Assembly (NCBI RefSeq): GCF_036711975.1
Contig: NC_091973.1
Span: forward strand, 20,832,001-20,896,000
Source of the DNA: Onthophagus taurus
Lineage: Eukaryota; Arthropoda; Insecta; Coleoptera; Scarabaeidae
DNA length: 64,000 bases
Reading direction: 5' to 3'
Shown here in pieces: positions 1-12,369 of the stretch; position 1 is the first letter of the stretch; every line of letters starts with the position of its first letter. Both the position numbers and the translations under genes were made by a program. The notes below the pieces were generated by a model that saw only the letters and a list, made by a program, of their open reading frames with translations, ran no database searches and was not told the DNA's origin.

Positions 1-27
1 TTATGAAAGAATTAATAATTTGTTTTT

Positions 28-273
28 GTTACAACGCATATGTTCGGGTGAAATACCTTTCTTTCTGCGGTTTTCGACGAACGACGACGAAAGTGTCGTT
101 GTTTACCCCATCTACCTGAAAATGTCGGGTTCGAGGGTCCGTCGAAAAAAAAACTTTATCATTCAGATCCAAACGAGCAGGCAGGTAGATGGCAAATAAA
201 GACGTTTTAGTCATTATACGTCGACAACCAAAGGAACAAGGACACACACATTTCACCCGAAAATATACGTTAT
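28..273. mobile_element. Foldback (MITE-like) element with ~90-bp inverted arms
   Basis: Bases 28-118 and 182-273 are imperfect inverted copies of each other around a spacer of about 63 bases. Shared landmarks are TTCGGGTGAAAT near the outer ends and ATCTACCTG at the inner ends. The short open frame across it is not coding-like. A diverged copy of one arm lies at 3094-3210, beyond the histone pair. Foldback structure without a protein gene fits a non-autonomous DNA element. The superfamily cannot be told from the sequence. Confidence 0.65.
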
Positions 274-795
274 AGTATGAACAGTTTCATTTTTACTTAT
301 TGGCCTTATTGGTGTTGTGTACGTGGATGTGGAAAAAACAATTAATAGGACCAGCGTTAACCGTGGTGCTGTGAAAATACATAGTTAGCGTTGTTGCGTC
401 ACATTGAAACTTTAAAAATCGAAAGATATATATTTATATATAAATATAAATAATATTAAATATTATTATATATTTCGGTAAGTTTATCACTTTTCATTGC
501 TTTTTAAGCGACACAATACTTAAAAAAATCAATAAAAAAACGTACTGCAATTAAATGATTTTCTAGTGTTTCAACAGTACTTTTGATACGTCATGTTTAA
601 CCCGCGCTAAATAATTAAGTATTATTCGTTGTATTTCGGTGCAACGCCGCGTTCACACCTTCACCTACGCATTATTTAGCTTATCTTCGCGCATTACTTT
701 GAAGGGATCCAGTATCTCTTCATACATACATACACAAAATACATATACAATGCTACTTGAAAGAATATGTATAAAAAAGAAAATAACATAAAAAA

Positions 796-830
796 TATCA
801 GTGACATGATTATTAACCATGTCACTGATA
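796..830. repeat. Perfect 13-bp hairpin
   Basis: TATCAGTGACATG (796-808) and its exact reverse complement (818-830) flank a 9-base loop. It lies about 80 bases beyond the H2A stem-loop in the direction of H2A transcription. It is not a histone stem-loop and has no T-run. Its role is unknown. The rest of 274-909 is A+T-rich and shows no gene. Confidence 0.8.
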
Positions 831-909
831 CATATGTACATTCAAAAACTTGATACATTTACACAACCGCAGAGACATCGATAGTTCGTTATTCGACTAT
901 ATTTTTTGT

Positions 910-925
910 GGCCCTGAGAAGGGCC
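910..925 (-). terminator. Histone 3' stem-loop of H2A
   Basis: On the minus strand this reads GGCCCTTCTCAGGGCC, a 6-bp perfect stem with loop TCTC, about 40 bases after the H2A stop. This is the 3'-end processing signal of replication-dependent histone mRNAs, bound by SLBP. The usual metazoan loop is TTTC, so the second loop base is a variant. Confidence 0.92.
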
Positions 926-964
926 GTTTTGTTAATATGATGGTGTGGCCAAGTTGTAATTAAA

Positions 965-1673
<709 letters not shown>

Positions 1674-2045
1674 ATGCCACCGAAAACTAGTGGAAAAGCA
1701 GCTAAAAAGGCGGGTAAAGCGCAGAAAAACATTTCGAAAACCGACAAAAAGAAGAAGCGCAAGAGGAAGGAAAGCTACGCTATTTACATTTACAAGGTAT
1801 TGAAGCAAGTTCATCCTGACACTGGCATTTCGAGTAAAGCTATGAGCATCATGAACAGCTTTGTGAATGATATTTTCGAGCGAATTGCCGCGGAAGCGTC
1901 TCGTTTGGCTCATTACAACAAAAGGTCAACGATCACCAGTCGAGAAATCCAAACTGCCGTCAGACTTCTGTTACCTGGAGAATTGGCAAAGCACGCTGTA
2001 AGCGAAGGCACCAAGGCTGTTACCAAGTACACAAGTTCCAAATAA
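1674..2045 (+). CDS. H2B: Histone H2B (replication-dependent, core)
   Basis: This 123-residue core histone dimerises with H2A. It has the basic [19 protein letters not shown] tail, the [19 protein letters not shown] segment, the histone fold around [20 protein letters not shown], and the C-terminal AVTKYTSSK. Length and sequence match the usual insect H2B. It has one exon and an intact frame. The ATG is preceded by AATCAACA, a good insect context, and the histone stem-loop follows at 2080-2095. Confidence 0.98.
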   Translation: MPPKTSGKAAKKAGKAQKNISKTDKKKKRKRKESYAIYIYKVLKQVHPDTGISSKAMSIMNSFVNDIFERIAAEASRLAHYNKRSTITSREIQTAVRLLLPGELAKHAVSEGTKAVTKYTSSK

Positions 2046-2079
2046 ATGGCAATATAAACATCCCTACCAAACAACGACC

Positions 2080-2095
2080 GGTTCTTTTCAGAACC
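2080..2095 (+). terminator. Histone 3' stem-loop of H2B
   Basis: GGTTCTTTTCAGAACC is a 6-bp stem with the canonical TTTC loop, 35 bases after the H2B stop. The stem has A-T pairs at positions that are usually G-C in metazoan histone mRNAs, so it is weaker than the H2A copy but still paired throughout. Confidence 0.92.
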
Positions 2096-3093
2096 AAAAA
2101 TTATTATCTGGATAAAGTATTATCGCAATTTACAACATTTTTAAGTTAATAGTATTTTTAGTTATTTGAACTAAAACCTAGAACTAATAGTAGCACTATC
2201 ACTAGGTCTAGAACTAGAAACTTTCGGGTTAAGCAGTACGCTTTTGAAAAAATGTTTGACGTGTTGCAACCTTCTTCAGAAACAAGCTCGAGTTCGTGTT
2301 TCGCTTCAAACTTGTTTCTGAAGAATTGTTTGAATTCTACGTCCATAGATATGCTAAACCCAAAAATTCCAAAATGACCAACTAATAACTTGGCAAAAAT
2401 TCACCCACTCTTCTTCTTTTTACGATACTAAAGCGGTACTAAAAAAAAGTTCGTGAATTATATAATATAATTTCCCTAAATTACAAATTTACTTCACAAA
2501 ACTAAAGATTGAAGAAGAAAACAAAATAATTAAACTTTAAAATTTGAATCAACACGAAAAATTATACTAATTAATAAATATGTATAAGTAAATGGGTGAC
2601 AGCTATAGCTGAGAGGATAAAGGACGTAAGGATTGCTCCAGATTCCGTGGCTGTAACATACAAAATTACCCTAAATAAAAAAACTAGTCTCTTGCAGAAA
2701 GTAACAAAAATAAAAAAATAAATACGGAACAAGTTGTATATGTGCATATGTTTAAAATTTCTGCGAATTTTTCCAGAAATCTTCAACCATTCTTCGTAAA
2801 AGTTACCATTAGAAAATGACCTGAAGTTAAAACCTCGTAATTAGTAGACCCTACTAAGTAGTCAGAAACGAACTAAAATTAAGAACGCTTGTACTTGAAT
2901 TAAAATCTTTGTAAACCCTCCTTAAAATGAGTTTTTACTGATCGAATAATTTCTGACTGAAGAATAACGTTAAAAAAATGCAGATAAGTGAAAAACTTAC
3001 GAAAAATTTAATTAAAAGCTTCAATGTGACGTCACACACACAACACCAACCAATTCGATGAGTAAAACTAAAATTCTATAATATTCTCAAAAT
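2096..3093. other. No gene recognised
   Basis: A+T-rich sequence with short chance frames only. I see no RNA gene, intact TE frame or other histone gene. Confidence 0.6.
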
Positions 3094-3210
3094 TGATGAA
3101 AGAATTAACGACTTGTCGATGTTACAACGCATATTTTTGGGTGAAATACCCTTGTTTCTTTGGTGTTCGACGCACAACGACTAAAACGTCTTTGTTTACT
3201 ATTTACCTGC
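3094..3210 (+). repeat. Solo arm of the foldback element seen at 28-273
   Basis: This stretch aligns along its length with the left arm of the first element: GATGAAAGAATTAA, GTTACAACGCATAT, GGGTGAAATACC and the inner TTACCTGC end. No inverted partner is seen downstream, so it is a broken copy. It lies about 3.07 kb from the first, with the histone pair in between. Confidence 0.7.
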
Positions 3211-5517
3211 GTACCCCTACCTCGTTCTAAGAAAAATCTTTGCGTTCTTTTATACTATTTATTTATCAACTATGGTTAGTAATGAATTTTGATGGAACGT
3301 TTGTTCTTAGCTTTATTTGTTCATACTTCTAATAAAAGTTAACCTAATTTCTATTCTAAAAGGTACATTCTAGTATAAAACAACATTAAAAGAACATTTC
3401 ACTTCAAAAACGTTCACTCTGATATTGTCTTCTTTTAAACTAACTAAATTATTATTGTTTTCATACATATTTTGTAACATTGAACAGAAACGAAAATCTT
3501 ATTAATTATTCTTTTCCTTCTTATTTCCATTCTCAAAAAGTTATTTAATTCTCTTAAATTTTTTGCCTTACAGTCGTATATTAACCTTTCTATTGTTTCT
3601 CGTGTATTACCTGTTAATAATATATCATTCACACTTCTTTCTTTATGTATAAACAAAAATCATATTTCGATCTTTTGAATCCGTCTTCTACTGCGAATTG
3701 ATCAAATTGTTCAATTATTTAACCCTTGATTTAATAGCTGACCAGGTACTATTGCTGCTTTTTTTATAGCCTACAAGATCATTAGCATTATGCTATCAAA
3801 ATAACTTGTTGGCTGATTTTTCTTACTGACCGAATATTAAAAAAAACATTTAATTAACACCCACTGTTTAATGTTATTTAATTTTTTATATTCTATTTTC
3901 TATAACACTAAATAATTCTATCCGCTGTTGGATAATAAAGTTTAGTTATGTTACTATGTTTCGCTTTTTATTTTGGATTAATACTGTTTTTTAAACATCG
4001 ATACAATTAATATACGCATAATATTCGAAAACCGCTGCATTAAAAAAAATAAATTTAATAATTAGCGCCATCTGTGAGGCGAATGACAAAGTTTTGTTCT
4101 ACTGATTTATACAGATTTCTTTATGAATTCCCAATATTTCCACGAAATCGCACATTTTCCATTACTCAAATTTTGAGATAAAGTCTAGTTACACGTAATC
4201 TCTTCCTACATTCTACGAATATCCTTCAAGCGTTGGCGCCTCAATTTACAGTTTAATTTCTCGTAAAAGTCGCTTTACATCAAGTGCTATTCATGACAAA
4301 ACTTTAGGATTTTTTTTATGTTACAAATACAGCGCGGAACTTTTCAACGCGGAATACTTCAATGAGTAGAAAAATGTGTGCACTTGAATTCTATGTATTC
4401 ACTTTTTCATAATAATTTGCCATGAAGTTGTAACTTGGGTAAAAACTAACCTCTACCAGCACAAATCTGAAATTCTTGACAAATTGAGTCGTGCCGATCG
4501 TGCCATCTGTGAATAAGATACCCAACTATACTTGTTACCAGAAATTTTTGTTGTTAGTGACGCATCCCCTTTATTGATGTTCTATTGTTATTTAATCCTG
4601 TCAGCGATGTTAATGGATGTTAATGTCATTTTGTTTCCGAACAAAGATAATGTCATTTGGAAGAAGCTTCTCTGACAGTGTTACCGGCTTTTTCACAATA
4701 AACTTTACAAAAATGTCCCAATGGAGTCTTTCTTGTAATCTTTACTTTGAAAATTATCTATCAACAAACAGAAAATTGAAGATTTATTACAATTCGGTAT
4801 TCTAAAGGTGATGTGGAAGATGGTAATGGTGTCATGGTATGGATAAAGTAATAACCTAAAATATCTAATTAAAAACCAAATGCAAAAAAAATTACAAAAA
4901 TACACAATATTACATTTTTTAAATATTTTTGATGTATTGTTAAATGTATATAATTCTTTTCTATGTTTATGTTTTAGGTAGACTGAAACATGTTGAAGGA
5001 TAGACACTAGAGATTGAAGGAATTAATTCTTTAATGATAATTAAAGAATGTAATAAATGGAGACACTTAAATTTTTGAAGACAATGTTATAGTTCAACAG
5101 GTAATAGTTATTTTGTGAAAAACATTGTTCCTAAATTATTCTACTTAAGATGCTCATTTTGTATTGTAGAAAATGTAGAACAGAAATTATATTATACATA
5201 ACAGGGTTCGTCTGATTTGAATCAGTATTTAAAACATGATTTTAATCAATGATTTAATCAAGTAATTTTTTATAGTAATAATTTAAATCAAAAGAAAAAT
5301 GAAAGTAAATATATTTTTTATTTAAAAACTGGTAAACCACACAATTAAATACTAAGACAAACAAAAACAATATATGGGGTGATTCACATAAGAACCGACA
5401 CACATGCAGCTTACCTCTATACTAAGTTGTACCCCTGAGGAGTTATAGGCTTTCAAAGTTGGGTCTTAAATTTTTAAAACATTCAATATCTTAGTAATAC
5501 ATTAAGCTAGAAAAATC
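3211..5517. other. No gene recognised
   Basis: Low-complexity A+T-rich DNA. The short frames show no recognisable domains. GCCATCTGTGA occurs twice (about 4069 and 4503), which may be a small interspersed repeat. Confidence 0.55.
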
Positions 5518-6091
5518 AAATGGGGTCATACACGATTTTTTTTTTATTATATTTTCTGAAAGTTTATATAAAAATATAGTTACCGTTATTTTTTTTTTTA
5601 ATATTTTCGAACAGTCATTGTAAAAAAAATTATTGAAAATTTATATACCCATTTGCGCTTTTAAAATTCCCGCGTTGATGACGTACGATTCTCACTTTTG
5701 CGTCCCCTGCTACCCGCTCAAATGCGAGAAAGAGATGAACGTCATTTAGGTTGTATTGAAAAGAGATAGAGTGTTTGTAGGTTATGTTTATTATGTTTTG
5801 TTCATGGATGTAATAGAGACACTCTATTACATCCATGGTTTTATTTTGACACTGTCACACCGCAAGCGCCATCTAACGGACAATTTAACTTGTTTTAGGC
5901 AGTGCGGTTCCTACGTCACAGAAAAGCCGCGAAATTATTTCGTTTAAATATTTGCTATTTTTCACTTCAAATTACGCAAAACATAAAATTGATCAAAATA
6001 TTTCTTTTACTTTGTGTTCATGCATATACTTGCATATATCGTTTGACATAAAAATTTTCTCTAAATTTAATAAGTGTGTATGACCCCATTT
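5518..6091. mobile_element. Foldback MITE with internal perfect hairpin
   Basis: The ends AAATGGGGTCATACAC (5518-5533) and GTGTATGACCCCATTT (6076-6091) are exact inverted copies, and the A+T-rich sequence just inside pairs imperfectly. Near the centre is a perfect 16-bp hairpin at 5803-5837 (CATGGATGTAATAGAG, loop ACA). There is no transposase. The structure fits a non-autonomous foldback element of about 574 bp. The short frames over the hairpin are by-products of its symmetry. Confidence 0.65.
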
Positions 6092-6609
6092 GGTATACAG
6101 GGTGACTGGTACATAAACGTGAATATTGAAATACATTGTTCTAGCGCTCATTTGTAATTGATTAAGCCAAATATGCCTTATGCAAAGCTGAATAGTTTAG
6201 GATTTATTTCAATTTTTCTTTTTTTGTACAAGTTCAGTATATACTCTTACAAATCTTGAAATTTAGAGAGTAATAACAGTTTCTTTCTCAATGTATTGAC
6301 TTCTCTGGATAGATTACACTCTAATACACATTTTAAGTTGAAAAACATTTTAAATATTTCGATGCTTTAAACATATATAATATATAGGGTGTGAAATATT
6401 CGATTTTTAAGTTAATTTTTAAATAATGTGTTCATTTACGAGCGTTTATTTCAAAATTTTGATAATACATTTAGCGTACCAATTATTGTAAAAACTTCTC
6501 TGTTTTCTTACATTTCGAATAAGATATTAAGCATGGGAAAATGTCTTTCTAATTACCCAATAATAAGATAACAAGTGGCGCGAATACAATTTTGTCAACC
6601 TACCCAAAG
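6092..6609. other. No gene; CAGGGTG-type motifs
   Basis: TACAGGGTGACTGG at about 6098 and TATAGGGTGTGAAA at about 6382 resemble each other and the TGGGGTGATTCAC string at about 5394. Such motifs often mark ends of small insect repeats. Nothing else is recognised. Confidence 0.4.
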
Positions 6610-7732
6610 TTAATAAAGTCAAAATTGATTACACCTACTGTTTATTGTTGCTTATTGGAACTAAAACATATGCGGCCATCATGCCGAAGTGTAGTGTGTC
6701 TTCGCAAAACGTTTCGCGTTATGATGACACAATTATCTGTTCAATTAATCAATGTGCTCATACCATACAAAGTGTGTTGGCATTGACGACAAAGTGTTAC
6801 TGGACCTCAAGACAACCGGGAATGTTGGAAACTGGGTCTGTCAACTTTGTAAATCTGAACCTAACCTCCAAGGTTCAATCAACAAAAAGAATACAATAAA
6901 TATTGGGTCAGAGTTAGCAACACCCACTACCAACGTTAATCATCTAAGGTAAAATTTGCTATAAATTTGATTACCGAAGAGGTTATAAATCTTCTAAAGA
7001 AGGAAATACACCATCTTCATTCGAATGTTTGTCACTTAAGTAAAGAAATATCTGAATTCAAATCTGTGATAGACAGCTTAAGGAAAGAAAACTGCAATTT
7101 AAAAGCAGAAATCTCACAATTGAAAAATAAAGAATAAATTTACAGATGGTAATACCGGTCCCATAATCAAAAACGCGATCGCGCTAGAGAAAGAACCAGT
7201 TGTCGGGCCTAAAATTAGCAACAAAAAATCCGAATCAGAAATATCAAAATCAAAAGAAAAAATTGAAAACAAGTCTAACTATGCGGACATCCTAAAGAAA
7301 AAATATCCAAATGCATCTAAAGATCATATCAATGACGAAAAAATCGTAGCTTCAAAAACAGACTTGAAAACAATAACATAGGATAGCGATTTTCAAATAG
7401 TCAAAAAACGTAGAAAATTTAATAACAAAACCATCCGGGGTTCAGCAACCAACTCTGATATAAAAGCGATAACAAAATATTCTTATATTTACGTTACTAG
7501 ATTAGATAAAGAAGTAACTAAAGATAATCTTGTTAATTACTTGCATGGCAAGAGTTTTAAAGACGTAATTTGTAACCAAATGACGTCGAAACGGCCAGAT
7601 GTATACTCATCCTTTAGAGTGGGAATACCTTCCCACCTTCTGGAAGAGATAAAAAAACCGACCTATTGGCCTGTGGGCACATACATAAACCATTTTTTCT
7701 GGAAGACCAAAAGCCCATCATTAGTGACCTAG
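6610..7732 (+). pseudogene. LINE ORF1 relic (PHD finger, coiled coil, RRM-like)
   Basis: Decayed nucleic-acid-binding ORF1 of a non-LTR retrotransposon. A PHD-type finger is split over two frames: KCSV and the first Cys pairs near 6680-6750, then HTKCVGIDDKVL...WVCQLC at about 6762-6855. A Lys/Glu-rich coiled coil follows at 6960-7136, then a Lys-rich linker. An RRM-like segment with YIYVTRLDKEVTKDNL and MTSKRPDVYSSFRVGIP lies at 7480-7700. Several stops and frameshifts break it. ORF2 follows directly. The same ORF1 architecture recurs on the minus strand at 42.4-43.3 kb. Confidence 0.7.
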
Positions 7733-7740
7733 CGGCTGAC

Positions 7741-9585
7741 GACGTATTTACTATTTGTTGTCTAAACGTTCAGGGTTTAACCATCGCAGTATTAGGCCTC
7801 CAAGTAAAAATAAGTTTATCGCAAAACTGCAAAATAATCTCTATTACGGAACATTTTCTAAATTTAGATAACCTGAAACGTGTTGGTATACCGGGTTTCA
7901 AGCTGTCAGCGCACTACTGTAGACAGCATTCGATACCATTATAAATAAAAACCTTTTTACGGTAGTATGCTTGTATCGTACACCGACTAGTAACTTTAAT
8001 GTTTTTTGCGACAATTTTGAAAATATGTTAAATAGTATATTCGCTCGTGGTCATCAAATGGTCATAGCAGGGGATTTTAATGTAGATCTCTGTTGTGATA
8101 CTCAAGAATGTAATGTATTTCTAAATTTATTAGCTAGCTTTGATGCCGAAATATTGTTTCGTGTACCTATCAGGATAGCTAAAACAGCTCAAACTTGCTT
8201 AGACAATGTAATTCTTATAAACCCATCGCGTGCTAAAAGCCCTACCATTGTAGCTACGACCTCACAACGTACGACCTACTCCGATCATAATGTTTTAACA
8301 GCTACTATAAAATACGATATAAAGCCGAAACCGTTATTTAAGGAAATAAGGGTAATTAATAAGTATTCAATAAATAATTTTGTAAGCGCAATATCTTGTG
8401 AAACCTGGGCTGATGTGTACGATGATGATCTCGATATTAATGACAAATTTTCTAATTTTTTAAAGACCTATGTGAATTACTTTAATAGATTCTTTCCAGT
8501 AAAACGAGTACGGATACATAAAGACAGCGCACAAACCTTACCGACTCATCTTCTAAAATTACGGAACTTGGTTTCGGCTGTACAGACGGTTGCTACATTC
8601 GACTGTGACTTTAAATCAACCTATAATTTATACAAAAATCTTTATGACACCGAAATTAACCAGCTAAAACGCAAACGGAATGATCATATACTTGAATGGT
8701 CAACTAATAAGAACAAAAGTATGTGGAAAATAATTAATGAACATACAGGGAAGCAAAAGTCATCCAATCTCCCCTTCACGGATGACCTTCAATCTCTGGC
8801 TGATGATTTTAATAACATGTTCTCTAGCATTGCCGGTGGTTTGCCTGATATAGTTGGAAAAGATTTAAACACAAGTTACAATAGTTGTCCACATACGTTT
8901 TATTTTTTCCCAGTTTGCATAGACGAACTGGTTTCGATTGTGAAAACGCTGAGTTACTCACAGGCATGTGGTATTGATGGAATACCAATCAACTTCCTAA
9001 AAAAATGTCCACAAACTTTTATGGATCCGATATGCCACATAATAAACCAATCTCTGCAGTGCGGGATATTCCCTGAATACCTAAAAAAGGCAATGCTTAT
9101 ACCACTATATAAGAAAGGCGATTCAAACGATATTTCCAATTACCGACCAATCAGTTTGCTAACTGGCTTCTCTAAGATCTTTGAAAAAGTAGTCTACAAC
9201 AGACTGTATAATTATTTAGAAAAGCACAAATTACTGAGCGAGCGCCAACATGGTTTTCTGAAACGGTGAAGTGTGGAAACTGCATTATTCAAGTACACGT
9301 GCGACATTTATGAGGCTTTGGAGAGAGGAAATATAGCTTGCGGTGTACTCCTGGACTTATCGAAGGCGTTCGACACGATTAATCACAAAATACTGATCTC
9401 GAAATTGGACTCGTATGGGATGAGGGGAATCGCTCTTGACTGGTTTGCTTCGTACCTATGTAATAGAAAACAAAATGTGCGAATTACGGAAAATGGCATT
9501 CCAATTATTTCAAGGGAGACCACTATGTCGAGAGGTGTACCGCAGGGCAGTATACTGGGTCCTATATTGTTCCTGATATGGAACA
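7741..9585 (+). pseudogene. LINE ORF2 relic (AP endonuclease + reverse transcriptase), truncated
   Basis: The endonuclease begins near 7750 (CLNVQGLT...TEHFLN) and has lost a middle piece. It resumes at about 7971 with YRTPTS, GDFNVDL and the YSDHN motif near 8278. The RT follows, with SQACGIDGIP, KKGDSNDISNYRPISLL and then HGFLKR. A TGA at 9267-9269 interrupts the frame, which continues in the same frame as SVETALF, LDLSKAFDTINHK and RGVPQGSILGPILFLI. The sequence stops before the YADD catalytic motif, at the palindrome 9561-9592. The element is 3'-truncated and inactive. Confidence 0.85.
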
Positions 9586-9592
9586 ATATAGG
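9561..9592. repeat. Perfect 13-bp snap-back palindrome at LINE 3' junction
   Basis: CCTATATTGTTCC (9561-9573) is followed after TGATAT by its exact reverse complement (9580-9592). The left half is RT coding sequence (GPILFL). The right half replaces the expected continuation. A (TA)n run follows at about 9597-9626. Confidence 0.9.
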
Positions 9593-9639
9593 ACTAATAT
9601 ATATAACTATATATATATATATATAGTTTTTTGTGTGCC

Positions 9640-11030
9640 AGTCGAGACTATAACGATTAGAGTAAATCAATTTTAACGAGCCATAAGCTCGAGCAATGAA
9701 CTGATTAGTGTGTTCCTTAATGCTCAACGTCCGAGGTTCTTGACAGACTTATTCAATGGAATAGGAGTATCTCCTATCGACAGGTGATAAAACCCATTAA
9801 TAAATTTCTCTTTTAACTTCGGGGGCCCAAACAAAGTGATCTGGGTCTTATTAGTGTTTATCTTTAAGCAATACTCCCGAGCCCCATCGATAATGCCATG
9901 CAAGTCACGCTTGAACTTATTGCAGCTTTCATCAAATTGGTCTTCAGAAAAGGAAGCTATTGAAATTTATCGTGTAAATTTTAAATAGTGTAGGGCCGAG
10001 GATCAATCCTTGCCGGACCCCAGACCTTATCTCCAAAGCACTCGAGTTCACCTGATCAATACTGACTGATTGAATCCTGCCTTTAAGGTAATTTTTGAAA
10101 AAAGCTAATGAGACAGTATCAAGCGCGATATGGTCAAGAATTGATATTAACAAATCTTGGTTTAGAGTATCGAATGCTCTGGAAAAATCCAACATCCCCA
10201 GAAGAGTCAATCTATTGGAGTCAGTTGCAGTAACAATATCATCCACTATATTGTTCAGAGCAGTTTCACAGCTATGTCCTTCCCTGAAACCAGACTGATT
10301 CGCTGGAACAATGCGCTCAATCTTCAGAAACTCCGTCAATTGTCCGTCAACTATCTTTTCCAATACTTTTGATAAGGAACACAAAATGCCTGGACAAACC
10401 ATTTTTATAAATTGAATAGTAATACCATCAGCACCCCCAGCATTTGATGTTATATTATGTAATTCCAACCAAAATGAGAAAACACTTGGGCCAAATTTTG
10501 CCTTACCAAAGTCATTAATCAAATTATCAACCCTACAGTGGCCATAACATTGAGCTTCCAAGAAGAAATTATTTAGTTCGTCGCCGTTTTTTAAATGTTG
10601 TGGAAGGGAATAAACCTTACATTGTAATAAATTGTTTTTTCGCAACACTTTCCATGGGTTAACAGAATTCTGTATAGCATGAGTAATGTAAGCACGTTTT
10701 TCACACTTAATAGCGGTATTTACAAGATTTCTTAATTCTTTATAGTAGGTCCAGTCAGACTGAATTTTTGTTTTTTTTTAATTTTGACAGAGCTTCATCT
10801 CTTAAGTCTCGCATCAATCATTATCAGTAATCAGTGATCAATTGTTAATACCATTTCAAAACTCCCAATCATTTCTAGAAACTCATCACAGTATACATCC
10901 GTCAGGTCCAGCAAATCGATATTGAAATCACCACAGAGTACACAAAGATCAAAGCATGGATAAATTAGAGAGAGGGTAACTCGTCCATATAATAAAATTG
11001 GAAATGTAAAAAATTCATTAAACAAAAACT
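9640..11030 (-). pseudogene. Second LINE ORF2 relic, minus strand
   Basis: Read on the minus strand, an endonuclease C-terminal piece (LCGDFNIDLLD) lies at 10831-11025. A linker at about 10620-10760 (DWTYYKELRNLV, KCEKRAYI) comes next, then RT at 9944-10648 with GGADGITIQFIK, ANQSGFREGHSCETAL, LDFSRAFDTLNQDLL and SGVRQGLILGPTLF. The KTQITLFGPP region follows at about 9820-9870. The block between motif 2 and motif 3, and the YADD region, are missing. It differs from the plus-strand element at 6.6-9.6 kb and faces it tail to tail. Confidence 0.8.
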
Positions 11031-11054
11031 AAACATAAACAATGCTATTTTGTA

Positions 11055-11322
11055 AAAGCCCATAAAGGGGTAGGCATTGTTATATTAGATAAGGATATGT
11101 ATTTGCAGAAAACTTTTGATTGAATTTGACCTTTAATAATTAGAAAAACTAGAGATATTATAAATAATTGTAAGGAGACTTTGACCGAGGTTACCCCTTT
11201 TCTCAGCAACACTGATAGAAAATTTCAAACTTCATATTTTTTGGATATAAAACCTAATTTACCTTCTGTATATTCTCTACCTAAACTCCATAAAGAAGGA
11301 ATGCCAACTGTAGGTATATATT
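11055..11322 (+). pseudogene. Penelope-like element RT fragment
   Basis: Two short conserved blocks appear in the right order: AHKGVGIVILDKDMY (about 11058-11102) and PNLPSVYSLPKLHKEG (about 11250-11300). These resemble the N-terminal RT motifs of Penelope-like retroelements. The rest of the RT and the GIY-YIG domain are absent here. Confidence 0.5.
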
Positions 11323-11446
11323 GTGGACTATATACCCACACCAACTTATTAATTTGATATCAAATCCAAACAGATTCTTCTTTTTTGTTAATAATTCAAA
11401 TCAGTGTATAACTTCTCTCGCTCCGCCATGATGGCACCTCAAACAC

Positions 11447-11753
11447 CTTACGCTATTTTTTAATCTTTTAAATGCACTTTATTTTGGGTCCATCATTTTG
11501 ACTTGTAAGTTTTTTTGTATCTTTAATTAATTAGTTCTATTCTAATTTTTATTTATGTTTTAGATTATTCTGAAAAATTTTTTTTGTAACGCACCACACT
11601 TTATCGTGACCTCCATTTTGAAGATTTTGTAACTTTAATAACTCATTTTCATTTTTTGGCAGTTTATCAAAACTTTTTGTTCAAATGTTGTATATTTAAA
11701 ATTTTCAATATTTAAAACTTTTTCTGCTAGCTTCGCCTTTTGACAGTATGTCG
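11447..11753. repeat. ~300-bp dispersed repeat, copy A
   Basis: This is a close copy of 61324-61624, starting CTTACGCTATTTTTTAATCT and including TGCACTTTATTTTGGGTCC and CTTTATCGTGACCTCCATTT. The downstream edge in both copies reads, on the minus strand, as the same short piggyBac-like peptide (LSKGE). Confidence 0.8.
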
Positions 11754-11817
11754 TGTTCTTCGTCGTTTTCTATACTGTAATTTTATAATCGTTTTTGATT
11801 TCTCTAATTACCTTTAG

Positions 11818-11853
11818 GCTGATGATGAAGATTTATCTTTGAAACCGGTACCG
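11818..11853 (+). repeat. PLE-type terminal module
   Basis: GCTGATGATGAAG followed by TTTGAAACCGGTACCG matches the TGATGATG...GAAACCGGT signature repeated at 45.2-45.6 kb, where it forms a foldback structure. I infer the end of a Penelope-like or related non-autonomous element. Confidence 0.4.
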
Positions 11854-12162
11854 ATTTATATTAAAATGCATGCAAGGTAGAAGTTCTAATCGAGTGTTTC
11901 ATTTTATTCAATAATTTTACTTGCAACATGGATAACATTCGTAATATTCTAAAAGGTATATACTTACCAATTATGCAAGAAAAAGATTGTATTTTTTGAA
12001 AATTTTACCCTGCTGTTCCCCCTTAAAAAATCTCTTTTCTTTGATTTACATTATTACAAATTTACAAATAATTGTCTTTGTAAAATAATAAAAGATAATT
12101 TTAAAAGTCTTATTTATCCGTTTTAACAAAGTTTTTGTATTTTTAAAAAACGTCAAGTTATC

Positions 12163-12369
12163 TTAGCTTGTAATACTTTTTAAGATAGTACTAAACTCGA
12201 TGTTATTGTCTTGGGCCCATTGTATTGCAGTTTCTAAACACTTAATTGCGTCAGCTTGCCTTCTTTTATTGGTTGTCTTTATATTATTGTGAATATCGGT
12301 TTTTTCTTCAGGAACAGTTCCTGAAATGAGGCGGTCAGATGCAAAGGATTTAGAGAAAGTGAACTTCAT
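12163..12369 (-). other. Short ORF, unrecognised (68 aa)
   Basis: This short Met-initiated frame ends in an amphipathic segment, QADAIKCLETAIQWAQ. That vaguely recalls the C-terminal tail of pogo/jerky-type transposases, but the match is too short to assert. No promoter or neighbouring domain supports it. Confidence 0.2.

Noticed and set aside
29..256. 75-aa minus-strand frame
   Set aside because: It lies wholly inside a foldback element and follows its symmetry, with no conserved domain.
5630..5947. Two overlapping frames that both contain MDVIE-x-LYYIH
   Set aside because: The shared peptide is produced by the hairpin 5803-5837 read on both strands, not by two genes.
9597..9626. (TA)n microsatellite as an AU-rich origin or promoter
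   Set aside because: No supporting motif. It is most simply filler at the LINE junction.
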